From NCBI GenBank assembly GCA_964432835.1, contig CAYSPA010000002.1, positions 1-47,626 on the forward strand: a stretch of 47,626 nucleotides of DNA. Direction: 5' to 3'. Origin of the DNA: B18-G2 sp964432835 (lineage in GTDB: Archaea; Thermoplasmatota; E2; DHVEG-1; B18-G2). Positions 1-7,939 of the stretch are shown here, in pieces. Each line of letters opens with the position of its first letter. Position 1 is the first letter of the stretch. The position numbers and the translations under genes are program-made. The notes under the pieces were generated by a model. That model searched no databases, was not told the origin of the DNA, and saw only the letters and a program-made list of their open reading frames with translations.

Positions 1-1
1 C

Positions 2-1384
2 TGGCTGGAAGAAATGAACATCACCCTGGATACTAAAAACTCCTCCGGCTATGATGTTACAAAGATAGCAAAGGGACACGTAAAAGCACAGAACGATTGG
101 ATCGTATATGATCCAGACAACAGCATCGTTGCAAACTATTCTATACATCTCAGCGATGAACATCCAAAATTCAATCTCGTTCTGTGCATCGAGGTGTATC
201 GCATAGATACAATCTCTTTGGAAAATGGAAGTACAGGTGGTAATGCATCTCTTGTGGGAACAGAATGGCAATCCATTGAATGTCGGGAAAATACAAGTTA
301 TGATATCCAAGGCAGCATAAGTTTCCCGATGAACAGATTAAACTTCACGGGGGGAAACCTCACCCTCGTTTGCAGTTTGAAAGCGGTGGTGTATACAAAA
401 ATAAAGATCGGTCTGAATCCTGTAAAGAACTTAACCTACATGGCTGAAGATAGATCCGTGGTTGCAGTGGAGGAAAACGAGAATACTGCAGGTAATTTTT
501 CATGGTATGTTGAACAAGCATCAAAATATTTACCATCTCCATGGAGATATACTGTAGATACAAGAGATCAAACTGTCGAGATACAGAACAAGTGGGTGGA
601 TGAGCAGACCCTATGTATAATTGGATTCCCGTTAAGCGGAACAGATGAAAACGGTGTATCACAGGGTGACGATGCGACTAACGAGGTATGGAATTTAGGA
701 CATGTCAGGGTTGTTCACTTCTGGACATATGTGAAGCATATGGATCCCTTCCACCAAAATGAAGGAACAAAAACGTGGGTGGCCAACAGAAGTGTAGGGG
801 CTGTAGAAGGAGTTGCAGTTGTTGAGTGTGACGTTGTGGAATTTCCACGCATAACTCCTTCTCCTTTGCCGATACCGGTGATCCTCCAGTGGTATCTCCA
901 CTCTACCAATGGTAATGGTGGTGGAAGCAGCAAGTTGCGCATATTCTATCCACCTTTCGAAGATTGGTTCACTTCCAATCCCCACTCATATCCCATCCCC
1001 ATCTCGGGCAATGTTGGAGTATATCTGCCCGAGAATTTCAATGGAAGCAGCATGAACGTGACATTCAGAGGTAGAGTTTGGGCAAACCTACATTCTCGCC
1101 CGATGGGGACATTTACATTGCACATAATAGTGGAAAATGACACAGGCAATGAATCGAACAGTAACAGCAATTCCGATTCGGAATATAACTGGTACTGGGA
1201 GAAAGGTGTTGCCTACTATGCAAAACCATCCTATGGTATTGTCGCAACATCCTTCACCGATGAAAATGGCATAACAACGGTTAAATTGAACATAGATAAT
1301 TATCTTAAAAATATGGGGGATGATGAAATCATATACACCTATGGTGCTGATACAGGTGATTACAGAGTGGACATCGATGGATAG
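2..1384 (+). CDS. Hypothetical, probably extracytoplasmic protein (5'-truncated by the window edge)
   Basis: The frame is open from base 2, so the first in-frame ATG at base 14 is probably internal and the true start lies outside the window. About 460 residues are visible. I recognise no domain. The composition (many N-x-S/T sequons, aromatic beta-strand-like segments, an Asn/Ser/Asp-rich low-complexity stretch near residue 380) suggests a secreted or surface beta-rich protein. The C-terminus ends in a short acidic tail with no membrane anchor and no PGF-CTERM motif. The next gene starts 12 bases after the stop behind a strong ribosome site, so the two are probably co-transcribed. Function unknown. 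Confidence 0.6.
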   Translation, partial: WLEEMNITLDTKNSSGYDVTKIAKGHVKAQNDWIVYDPDNSIVANYSIHLSDEHPKFNLVLCIEVYRIDTISLENGSTGGNASLVGTEWQSIECRENTSYDIQGSISFPMNRLNFTGGNLTLVCSLKAVVYTKIKIGLNPVKNLTYMAEDRSVVAVEENENTAGNFSWYVEQASKYLPSPWRYTVDTRDQTVEIQNKWVDEQTLCIIGFPLSGTDENGVSQGDDATNEVWNLGHVRVVHFWTYVKHMDPFHQNEGTKTWVANRSVGAVEGVAVVECDVVEFPRITPSPLPIPVILQWYLHSTNGNGGGSSKLRIFYPPFEDWFTSNPHSYPIPISGNVGVYLPENFNGSSMNVTFRGRVWANLHSRPMGTFTLHIIVENDTGNESNSNSNSDSEYNWYWEKGVAYYAKPSYGIVATSFTDENGITTVKLNIDNYLKNMGDDEIIYTYGADTGDYRVDIDG

Positions 1385-1396
1385 AGAGGTGATAAC

Positions 1397-2065
1397 ATGA
1401 ACAGGGTATTATTTCCTCTCTTTGCTATCTTTCTTTTGATATTTTCAGTGACGTATCCAGCCATATCTGAAGGAGTTCGCATGGAAAAGACAGTGAAAGA
1501 GGACGATGCTGAGAATACAGAAAGGTTGGTTGATCACATTATAGTATTTCCATACTCAGATCCAATTCCTCTACAGGTGATAAACCTCTTTCCTACTGTT
1601 ATCTCCATCGACCCTCTTTTTTTCGTGAGTGGAATGGTGTGTTTCGGTGAAATCAATCTTTACGATATCACGGATGATAAACCGATAACTCTGCATGCTA
1701 ATTTTTCAGTGATATGGGAGGATAACCACACAGTACTTGACAGTTATTCCGACAAGAAGAAAATATCAGCAAACTCTTCTTATGATCTTCCTTGTGGCTT
1801 TGGTTATTCGCCAAGTGCACCTGTTGAAGAGGTTTACAAAAAAGTAAAAACACCAGTGGGACGCTACGTCATTCGAGTGGAACTGTATGTCGAGGAAGAC
1901 AACTCGAGCAAGGTAGTGGAAATACCTGGAGTGATGTTTTATTATATATGCATGCTATCAACTGGTCCATCTCTGCTTACCTACCTGAAAGTCCTGCTGA
2001 GCTATATACCATGGGCAAACGAGTATCTGCATGATTTCATATACAGCGATGTCTGGGATCCATGA
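1397..2065 (+). CDS. Hypothetical secreted protein with signal peptide
   Basis: The protein has 222 residues. Residues 1-25 form a typical signal peptide (short basic N-terminus, a hydrophobic run, then a small-residue region ending near AISEG). The remainder is soluble and has N-x-S/T sequons. I see no recognised domain and no C-terminal anchor. The ATG follows GAGAGGTGAT at a good distance, so the start is well supported. It lies just downstream of the truncated extracytoplasmic gene and probably shares its transcript. It may be a partner of that protein at the cell surface, which is inference from position only. Confidence 0.65.
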   Translation: MNRVLFPLFAIFLLIFSVTYPAISEGVRMEKTVKEDDAENTERLVDHIIVFPYSDPIPLQVINLFPTVISIDPLFFVSGMVCFGEINLYDITDDKPITLHANFSVIWEDNHTVLDSYSDKKKISANSSYDLPCGFGYSPSAPVEEVYKKVKTPVGRYVIRVELYVEEDNSSKVVEIPGVMFYYICMLSTGPSLLTYLKVLLSYIPWANEYLHDFIYSDVWDP

Positions 2066-2101
2066 TGTGAATTCCACGAGGTAATGTTTCCATAGATTTG
2101 T

Positions 2102-2120
2102 AATGAGATGATATCTCATT
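2102..2120. repeat. Perfect 8-bp inverted repeat between convergent genes
   Basis: Arms AATGAGAT and ATCTCATT are separated by 3 bases. The repeat sits in the 177-base gap between the 3' ends of two convergent genes. No T-tract follows on either strand, so an intrinsic terminator is not clear. A transcript-end hairpin or chance are both possible. Confidence 0.35.
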
Positions 2121-2242
2121 TGATTATGCAGAAATGTTCACAGGTTAAGATACCTATCCAACAACAAATCAGAAACTATATCATAACATCACGAGATAAA
2201 TCTTGCAATGCTTAAGTTGACAGCACCAAGGTATCTGCAAAA

Positions 2243-2890
2243 CTAACCATTTCTGATGAGATGGGTTATTGCTATTTTCACTCCATCTGTCATTTCCTGA
2301 AGGTTCATCTCATCAAGAGGTGGAACATGGATGAACACCACCTTCAGTTCCGGGTCGTTTTTCTCCTTGTAGTCCAGCAACTTGTAAAACAGGTAGTTGC
2401 ACAGATAAAATCCCGCAAAGTAACTCACCCTGGAGGATATGTTTTCTTTTTTCATATCCGCGGATATCTCTTGCAGATTAACATCTGTCGCGAGAAGTAG
2501 AGGAGAGCGTTTCTGAATGAAACGAATGAAGGGAAAACCCTCATTCCATCTCAGATTCACCGCCAGCTTCTCCAACCTGATCAGTGAAGATTTTGGTGCA
2601 AGACCTATACTTACAACCGCGCACGGATCATATCTCTCTATGGCTTCGAGGGTTTTGTTGTATGAGATATTCCACTCTACCTCTAGGGATATACCAACAA
2701 TTTTTGCACCATCAATGGTGGTTCCATTCAGATTCTCCGCAATGAGTTCGGATGGATTTATATTATAATTTCCAAACGGTTTAAAGCCCGTGACCAAGAC
2801 CACTTTTTCTCCAGATTGCGCCGCCTGCAAATTTATGGAGAAGATGATGCAGATAAGAACCATCACGAGGAGTTTGTATCTCATCATCAA
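2243..2890 (-). CDS. pcp: Pyroglutamyl-peptidase I family (C15), apparently exported
   Basis: The protein has 215 residues. Peptidase C15 enzymes remove N-terminal pyroglutamate from peptides with a Glu-Cys-His triad. The family's opening motif VTGFKPFG is at about 33-40, followed by NPSELI. The presumed triad is intact: E107 in RLEKLAVN, C164 in FYLCN and H188 in FIHVPP. What is odd is the N-terminus: residues 1-24 are a basic-hydrophobic signal peptide, whereas most members of this family are cytosolic and start near the VTGF motif. Three consecutive Met codons leave the exact start open. The neighbouring exported proteins and the oligopeptide transporter fit a role in extracellular peptide breakdown (inference). 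The family assignment is firm; the location outside the cell is predicted. Confidence 0.85.
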   Translation of the reverse strand: MMMRYKLLVMVLICIIFSINLQAAQSGEKVVLVTGFKPFGNYNINPSELIAENLNGTTIDGAKIVGISLEVEWNISYNKTLEAIERYDPCAVVSIGLAPKSSLIRLEKLAVNLRWNEGFPFIRFIQKRSPLLLATDVNLQEISADMKKENISSRVSYFAGFYLCNYLFYKLLDYKEKNDPELKVVFIHVPPLDEMNLQEMTDGVKIAITHLIRNG

Positions 2891-3003
2891 TTATTACTAA
2901 TCCTGTTTCTTGATATTTAAGAGTTACACGATTCACTCGATAAAAATGGGTTTGATTATCATGGTTACCGAAAGAAAGTATTTGATGTGGATCGAAATCC
3001 CAA

Positions 3004-3048
3004 TTGCATTTAAAAATTCAAAACCAGCGATAATTAACTATTTATATC
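3004..3048 (+). promoter_or_regulatory. Promoter region of the first beta-helix gene (duplicated element)
   Basis: A TATA-like element, TTTATAT at 3041-3047, lies 38 bases before the ATG at 3079. Upstream, the 17-mer TTGCATTTAAAAATTCA (3004-3020) recurs exactly at 4165-4181, before the second beta-helix gene. The ATAATTAA-nn-TATTTATA context also recurs. Conservation of the upstream element suggests a promoter or operator duplicated with the gene. Confidence 0.55.
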
Positions 3049-3078
3049 TGAAAATTAATTAGCAAAGATAGAGGGATA

Positions 3079-4023
3079 ATGAAGAGAAAATGGATATTTG
3101 CCATATTTGGGATTGTAATGATTATCGCTATTATATCAATTGTCGGAAAGGTGAATGCAAAAACCATATACGTAGGTCCATCTGAAAGATATACATCGAT
3201 ACAGGATGCGGTAGATAATGCAACAGATGGAGACACGATCATTGTGAAGGATGGAATTTATTGTGAAAATATAGAGGTTAACAAGAGGTTAATGATTAAA
3301 TCGGAGAATGGACCTGATAATTGTATTATTGATGGTAAGAAAAAAGATTATGTGATTGCAATTGGGGTTGACGGAGTTACGATCGAAGGTTTCACTATAA
3401 AAAATGCGAGTAGTTTCGAAGGCAAAGGGATTAAAATCTCTTCAAATTATAATAATATCAGATACAACAAAATCTCAAACAATGATGAAGGTATCTACTT
3501 TTATTTATCGTCCAGCAAGAATAACATCACATATAACGATATTTCAAACAACAATTATGGTATCTTCCTTCTTTCATCGAGCAATAACTTCATCGCATAT
3601 AACAATATCTCGAACAATGAGGATGGTATCTGGCTCGCTGCATCCAACAACAATAGGATAGTCTATAATTACATATTTTCAAACCCTGACGCAGCGGTTT
3701 ACATCGGTTTTTCTAACAGTAACAGAATCGTCTATAATAGCATCTCGAGAAATGGTGATGGCATATGTATAGATTCTTCCCTCAACAATTTCATCATGAA
3801 AAATAATTTGATAGATAACAGACGTCAAGCATATTTCTTTTGTTCACTTCGGAATCACTGGTGGCATAACTACTGGGGTTGGTGGAGGATTCCGCTGCCT
3901 AGACCAATATTCGGAGTGATGGGAATAGTTGTGTTCAGTGATGAACTTCCAATAGGAATTCCCATCCCAGGTATCGATTTTGACTGGTTTCCGGCGATAA
4001 AGCCATACAATATCGGGTGGTAA
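3079..4023 (+). CDS. Secreted parallel beta-helix (PbH1/NosD-like) protein, paralogue 1
   Basis: The protein has 314 residues. An N-terminal signal peptide (about 1-27, ending VNA) is followed by a YTSIQDAVDNATDGDTI segment typical of pectate-lyase/NosD-like right-handed beta-helix proteins. Then come repeated turns of about 22-24 residues of the form N-x-I-x-x-N-x-I-S-x-N-x-x-G-I. The C-terminus carries RNHWWHNYWGWW, then a tail ending DFDWFPAIKPY. Such proteins are usually surface or secreted carbohydrate-binding or structural proteins. No catalytic residues can be assigned. It is a tandem duplicate of the next gene: the two ends are highly similar, but this copy lacks a middle block of roughly 190 residues. 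Function unknown beyond the fold. Confidence 0.75.
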   Translation: MKRKWIFAIFGIVMIIAIISIVGKVNAKTIYVGPSERYTSIQDAVDNATDGDTIIVKDGIYCENIEVNKRLMIKSENGPDNCIIDGKKKDYVIAIGVDGVTIEGFTIKNASSFEGKGIKISSNYNNIRYNKISNNDEGIYFYLSSSKNNITYNDISNNNYGIFLLSSSNNFIAYNNISNNEDGIWLAASNNNRIVYNYIFSNPDAAVYIGFSNSNRIVYNSISRNGDGICIDSSLNNFIMKNNLIDNRRQAYFFCSLRNHWWHNYWGWWRIPLPRPIFGVMGIVVFSDELPIGIPIPGIDFDWFPAIKPYNIGW

Positions 4024-4164
4024 CTTCTCATATAATTATATGCAAAAATTCGTTAGAATTCAAAGTCGTCTCAGCGAATCATAGATACTAACTATCTCTA
4101 ACAAGTTGTTGTAGGATTGTTTACGGATACTGAAAATTCATATCGGGGTTAAATCAAAATAATG

Positions 4165-4208
4165 TTGCATTTAAAAATTCAGGATCTACAATAATTAAAT
4201 ATTTATAG
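4165..4208 (+). promoter_or_regulatory. Promoter region of the second beta-helix gene (duplicated element)
   Basis: It contains the same 17-mer as 3004-3020, followed by ATAATTAA and a TATA-like ATTTATAG at 4201-4208, about 34 bases before the ATG at 4235. The spacing to the start is close to that of the first copy. Confidence 0.55.
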
Positions 4209-4234
4209 CCAAAAGCTATTAGTAAAGGGGAAAG

Positions 4235-5743
4235 ATGAAGATAAACTGGATATTGGCGATATTTGGAATTGGTGTAATCATTGGTATTGTATCAATCGCT
4301 GGAAATGCACATGCAAATGTCCTATATGTGGGTCCATGGGAAGAATATACTTCAATACAGGATGCGATAGATAATGCAACAGATGGAGACATAATTATTG
4401 TGAAGGATGGAATTTACTATGAAAACATAAAGGTTGACAAGAGGCTCATACTTAGATCAGAGAAAGGACCCGATAACTGTATTATTGATGGCAGAGGTAA
4501 AACTGTAGTTACATTAAATGCGGATGGGATTACGATCGAAGGTTTCACTATAAGAAATGCAACCAAGAGGGAATGGACACGATCTGCGGGGATCAGGGTA
4601 CTCTCAAACTCTAATAACATCGGATATAACAAAATCTTGAAAAATGAGGTGGGTATCAAGCTTAAGTCATCCAACAATATCATTGCACATAACAACATAT
4701 CGAGCGTTCAGGATGGTATCTCTCTCCTTTCGTCTTTCAATAACAGCATCGCTCATAACAACATTTCGGGCAACTGGTATGGCATCAAGCTTGAATCATC
4801 TAGTAATAATATCATCACACATAACAAGATACCAAGTGGAAGCATAAGCCTCGAATCGTCAAGTGGCAATATCGTCACCAACAACACAATGTATAGTGGT
4901 GGCGTTACCATCTATGGTAATAAATTGCGACACTGGAACACACATACAATAGAGAACAACACCGTCAACGGCAAACCCATCTACTACTTTAAAAACAAAA
5001 TCGGAGAAAAGATTCCCGAGGATGCCGGAGAGGTTATACTTGCTAACTGCAGTAAAATAACAGTGGAGAACCTGAAAATCAATAACACCGAGATAGGGAT
5101 TGAAATAGCATTTTCTTCAAAGAACGTTATCAGGAACAATAGCATCTCACACAGCTGGAGGGGTATCGATATGTATTCATCTATCGATAATGTCATTACA
5201 TGGAACAATATTTCAAATAACTGTGATGGTATTTATCTAAAACTATCAAATAGCAACACAATCACATTCAACAATATATATTCAAGTAGCCGAGAAGGTA
5301 TTGAGCTATGTTCAAGCAATAGCAACTTCATTGCATACAATAACATTCTAAAGGGTGAGGATGGCGTCTTCCTTTTATCAAGCAACAACATCGAACTCAC
5401 GTGCAACCACATATCTTGGAGTGAAGCAGGCATTTTAATCTCTTCATCCAACAACAGCAGGATCATTTCTAACCACATATCGAACAATGCAATTGGCATC
5501 TTGATAGATTGCTCTTTTCATAACTCTATAAAGAAAAACAATTTTGTTGATAACGGACGCCAAGCATTTTTCCTTCTCTCCCTTCGGAATCACTGGTGGC
5601 ATAACTACTGGGATGACTGGAAGTTTGCTTTACCTAGGCCCGTCTTTGGAATTAAATATATAGCTCTCCCCCAGATAGAAATTGCCATTTCATGGTTTGA
5701 TTTTGACTGGCTCCCGGCAACAAAACCATACAGTATAGGTTAA
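4235..5743 (+). CDS. Secreted parallel beta-helix (NosD-like) protein, paralogue 2
   Basis: The protein has 502 residues. It has a signal peptide at about 1-27 (ending AHA), then the same SIQDAIDNATDGD entry segment as the preceding gene, then many PbH1 turns. The middle contains a NosD-type block with KIPEDAGEVILANCSKITV, absent from the shorter paralogue. The C-terminus repeats RNHWWHNYW and the DFDWLPATKPY tail of the first copy, so the two share ends and differ in the number of helix turns. GGGGAAAG precedes the ATG. Likely a surface or secreted protein; NosD itself assists periplasmic copper-enzyme maturation, but no nitrous-oxide reductase genes are nearby, so that role should not be assumed. 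Confidence 0.78.
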   Translation: MKINWILAIFGIGVIIGIVSIAGNAHANVLYVGPWEEYTSIQDAIDNATDGDIIIVKDGIYYENIKVDKRLILRSEKGPDNCIIDGRGKTVVTLNADGITIEGFTIRNATKREWTRSAGIRVLSNSNNIGYNKILKNEVGIKLKSSNNIIAHNNISSVQDGISLLSSFNNSIAHNNISGNWYGIKLESSSNNIITHNKIPSGSISLESSSGNIVTNNTMYSGGVTIYGNKLRHWNTHTIENNTVNGKPIYYFKNKIGEKIPEDAGEVILANCSKITVENLKINNTEIGIEIAFSSKNVIRNNSISHSWRGIDMYSSIDNVITWNNISNNCDGIYLKLSNSNTITFNNIYSSSREGIELCSSNSNFIAYNNILKGEDGVFLLSSNNIELTCNHISWSEAGILISSSNNSRIISNHISNNAIGILIDCSFHNSIKKNNFVDNGRQAFFLLSLRNHWWHNYWDDWKFALPRPVFGIKYIALPQIEIAISWFDFDWLPATKPYSIG

Positions 5744-5840
5744 GCATCATCTCACATCTAATCAAATTTCATTGAAATCAAGTATGCCCGAGCATAATTG
5801 GAAACTACAGGCGGGTAAAAGCAGAATTGTATAATAAAAT

Positions 5841-5848
5841 TTTATAAG
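5841..5848 (+). promoter_or_regulatory. TATA box of the OPT transporter gene (leaderless transcript)
   Basis: TTTATAAG lies 30 bases before the ATG at 5871. With the usual archaeal TATA-to-start distance the transcript would begin at or next to the start codon. No ribosome-binding sequence is present, which agrees with leaderless translation. Confidence 0.55.
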
Positions 5849-5870
5849 TTGCTGGAAATACATTTACTCA

Positions 5871-7865
5871 ATGAAATCGAGAGAGGACTTCGAGTCTTTT
5901 ATACCAGCAGAGAGGGACATACCAGAATTATCTCTACGCGCCGTACTGATAGGAATATTCCTTGCTTTGGTACTGGGTGCGGCAAATGCTTATCTTGGAT
6001 TGTATGCTGGCATGACCGTCTCAGCCATCATTCCGGGCGCCGTGATGGCGCTCGCCTTTTTGAAACCATTCAGGGGCACCATCCTGGAAGTCAACATCGC
6101 GACAATGGGTGCATCCGCCGGAGAATGCATCGCAGCGGGTGCAATATTCACCATTCCCGCCCTGGTCATACTCGGGGTGTGGAAAGATATAAACTACATT
6201 CAGACCACCCTAATATCCCTGCTTGGAGGTATTCTTGGCGTGCTGTGGATGGTTCCACTCAGGAGAGCCTTAGTGACGAAAACAGATTTACCTTTCCCGG
6301 AAGGTGTGGCTGTCGCGGCGGTTCTAACGTCAACAGTTGGCGGGGAGAGAATAACGGGAAAGGGGAAGGGAACTGGCATTTTATGGCTTCTGCTGGGCGT
6401 TTTGATAGCCGGCCTTTACAAACTGGGCGAAACCGTTTTCAATCTGTTCAGTGGCACGATAGAATACATAGGGAGCATAGGCAAATACCGGATAGGAGGA
6501 GTATCAAGAGAAGGTTTCATATACGGAGGTATGGCAACATCTCCCGCTCTACTCGGGGTTGGCTGGATCATCGGCTTCAGAATCTCATCTTACGTTATGG
6601 TCGGCGGTCTGCTCGGATGGATGGTGATAATGCCCCTGCTCGTTCTGACTCAGGGTTTACCTATTCCCGCAAATGAATATGCATCCATGGGCTCACTGCT
6701 CGGAGGATTCTACACAATATGGGCTGAACAGGTGAGATACATTGGCGTGGGCGCCATGCTCGTGGGAGGGTTATGGGCAATATGGACCATAAGGAACAAC
6801 CTGGTTGATAGCGTCAAGGAGGCGATAATGGGGTTGAAAGAGGGGAAAACAGTAAGCAGAAAGAGAACAGAAAGGGATCTGGATTACAGGCTGGTATTTG
6901 TATCGATAGTGCTCATGGTCTTTCCCGTCTTCCTGCTTTACATCTGGCTGTCAAACACCATGGGAATATCCTTCATCATGGCGGTTATAACGATTCTTTT
7001 CGCTTTTCTTGCGAGTGCTCTCGCAGGATATCTCACTGGTCTCGTGGGTTCATCCAACTGTCCCATATCAGGAGTTACCGTGGCCGTCCTGCTCATAGTG
7101 AGTCTCATCATGCTCGGTCTGGGCGCATCGGGAACAGCCGGAATGGCGATAGTCATATTCATATCAGCAGTAATATGCATGGGTGGCTCCATATCAGGAG
7201 ATCTGTTACAGGCGATGGCATCCGGAAGGATGATAGGAGCCACTCCAAAAAGGTTGCAGATAGCGATGACCATGGGAGTAATAGCAATATCCATGGTTAT
7301 CGGACTGATCATGGGGATTCTGCACGAGGCTTTCACGATTGGCAGTTCTTCTCTCCCCGCGCCACAGGCCTATCTCATGGCAGGAGTTGTCAAAGGTGTT
7401 CTGGGTGGGGCAATGCCATGGCCCTATGTGCTGGCCGGCGCGGTGCTTGGTTTGGTCATGATTCTTCTCGATATCCCCATCCTTCCGATAGCTATAGGCA
7501 TATACCTGCCTTTTACGATATCGGTCCCAATTTTCGTGGGAGGATGTATAAGATACATAACGGATAGATTTCTCAAGAGGAGATACGGAAGCGCAGAGGA
7601 AGAAGAGATTAGCGACTGGGAACTAGCCATAAAGAAGACCGAACTCAAACCTCATGAAAAAGCTATAAGAACGGGACTTTTGCTCACCGCCGGACTTGTA
7701 ACTGGGGAAGCGCTGATGGGGGTGGTATCTGCATTAATTATTATCTCAGGAATTAATCTGAAGATTTTTCAAACCCCTCCCGTCCTGCCGGGTCTGATTA
7801 TATGGATATACATCGCTGTACTGCTATCATACATACCGATAAGAGAAGGTATGGCAACAAAATGA
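5871..7865 (+). CDS. OPT-family oligopeptide transporter
   Basis: The protein has 664 residues, is almost entirely hydrophobic and has around 14-16 predicted membrane segments. The N-terminus (PELSLRAVLIGIFLAL, then NAYLGLYAGMTVSAIIPGAV) is the characteristic first part of prokaryotic OPT transporters. LPFPEGVAVAAVL and the SGDLLQAMASGRMIGATPK loop are also family features. OPT proteins carry small peptides or metal-peptide chelates into the cell with the ion gradient. Length agrees with the prokaryotic branch. It stands alone, with its own leaderless promoter, between the beta-helix genes and a convergent PKD-protein gene. With the exported pyroglutamyl-peptidase nearby, peptide uptake is the likeliest role, but the substrate is not visible from sequence. 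Confidence 0.9.
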   Translation: MKSREDFESFIPAERDIPELSLRAVLIGIFLALVLGAANAYLGLYAGMTVSAIIPGAVMALAFLKPFRGTILEVNIATMGASAGECIAAGAIFTIPALVILGVWKDINYIQTTLISLLGGILGVLWMVPLRRALVTKTDLPFPEGVAVAAVLTSTVGGERITGKGKGTGILWLLLGVLIAGLYKLGETVFNLFSGTIEYIGSIGKYRIGGVSREGFIYGGMATSPALLGVGWIIGFRISSYVMVGGLLGWMVIMPLLVLTQGLPIPANEYASMGSLLGGFYTIWAEQVRYIGVGAMLVGGLWAIWTIRNNLVDSVKEAIMGLKEGKTVSRKRTERDLDYRLVFVSIVLMVFPVFLLYIWLSNTMGISFIMAVITILFAFLASALAGYLTGLVGSSNCPISGVTVAVLLIVSLIMLGLGASGTAGMAIVIFISAVICMGGSISGDLLQAMASGRMIGATPKRLQIAMTMGVIAISMVIGLIMGILHEAFTIGSSSLPAPQAYLMAGVVKGVLGGAMPWPYVLAGAVLGLVMILLDIPILPIAIGIYLPFTISVPIFVGGCIRYITDRFLKRRYGSAEEEEISDWELAIKKTELKPHEKAIRTGLLLTAGLVTGEALMGVVSALIIISGINLKIFQTPPVLPGLIIWIYIAVLLSYIPIREGMATK

Positions 7866-7939
7866 AGGGATTCACTTCTTATTATATCAGGTGGCTCAAG
7901 CAGTGTGAAAAATAAAAAATTAAAGAAAAGGTCGGAGGG

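Noticed and set aside
4029..4042. 14-bp perfect palindrome CATATAATTATATG after the first beta-helix gene
   Set aside because: It is AT-only in its core in an AT-rich gap, so chance is likely. It has no T-tract and is not repeated after the second gene.
3400..5560. Regularly spaced AACAACAT/ATATC-like short repeats suggesting a CRISPR array
   Set aside because: The periodicity of about 66-72 bases is the coding repeat of the beta-helix turns, in frame, with degenerate sequence and no unique spacers.
3079..5743. Annotation as the copper-maturation factor NosD
   Set aside because: Only the beta-helix fold and one NosD-type block support it. No nosZ or ABC partner genes are present.
5849..6676. 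275-codon plus-strand frame overlapping the start of the OPT gene
   Set aside because: It is Arg/His/Gly-rich and off-frame from a clear membrane transporter with its own leaderless promoter.
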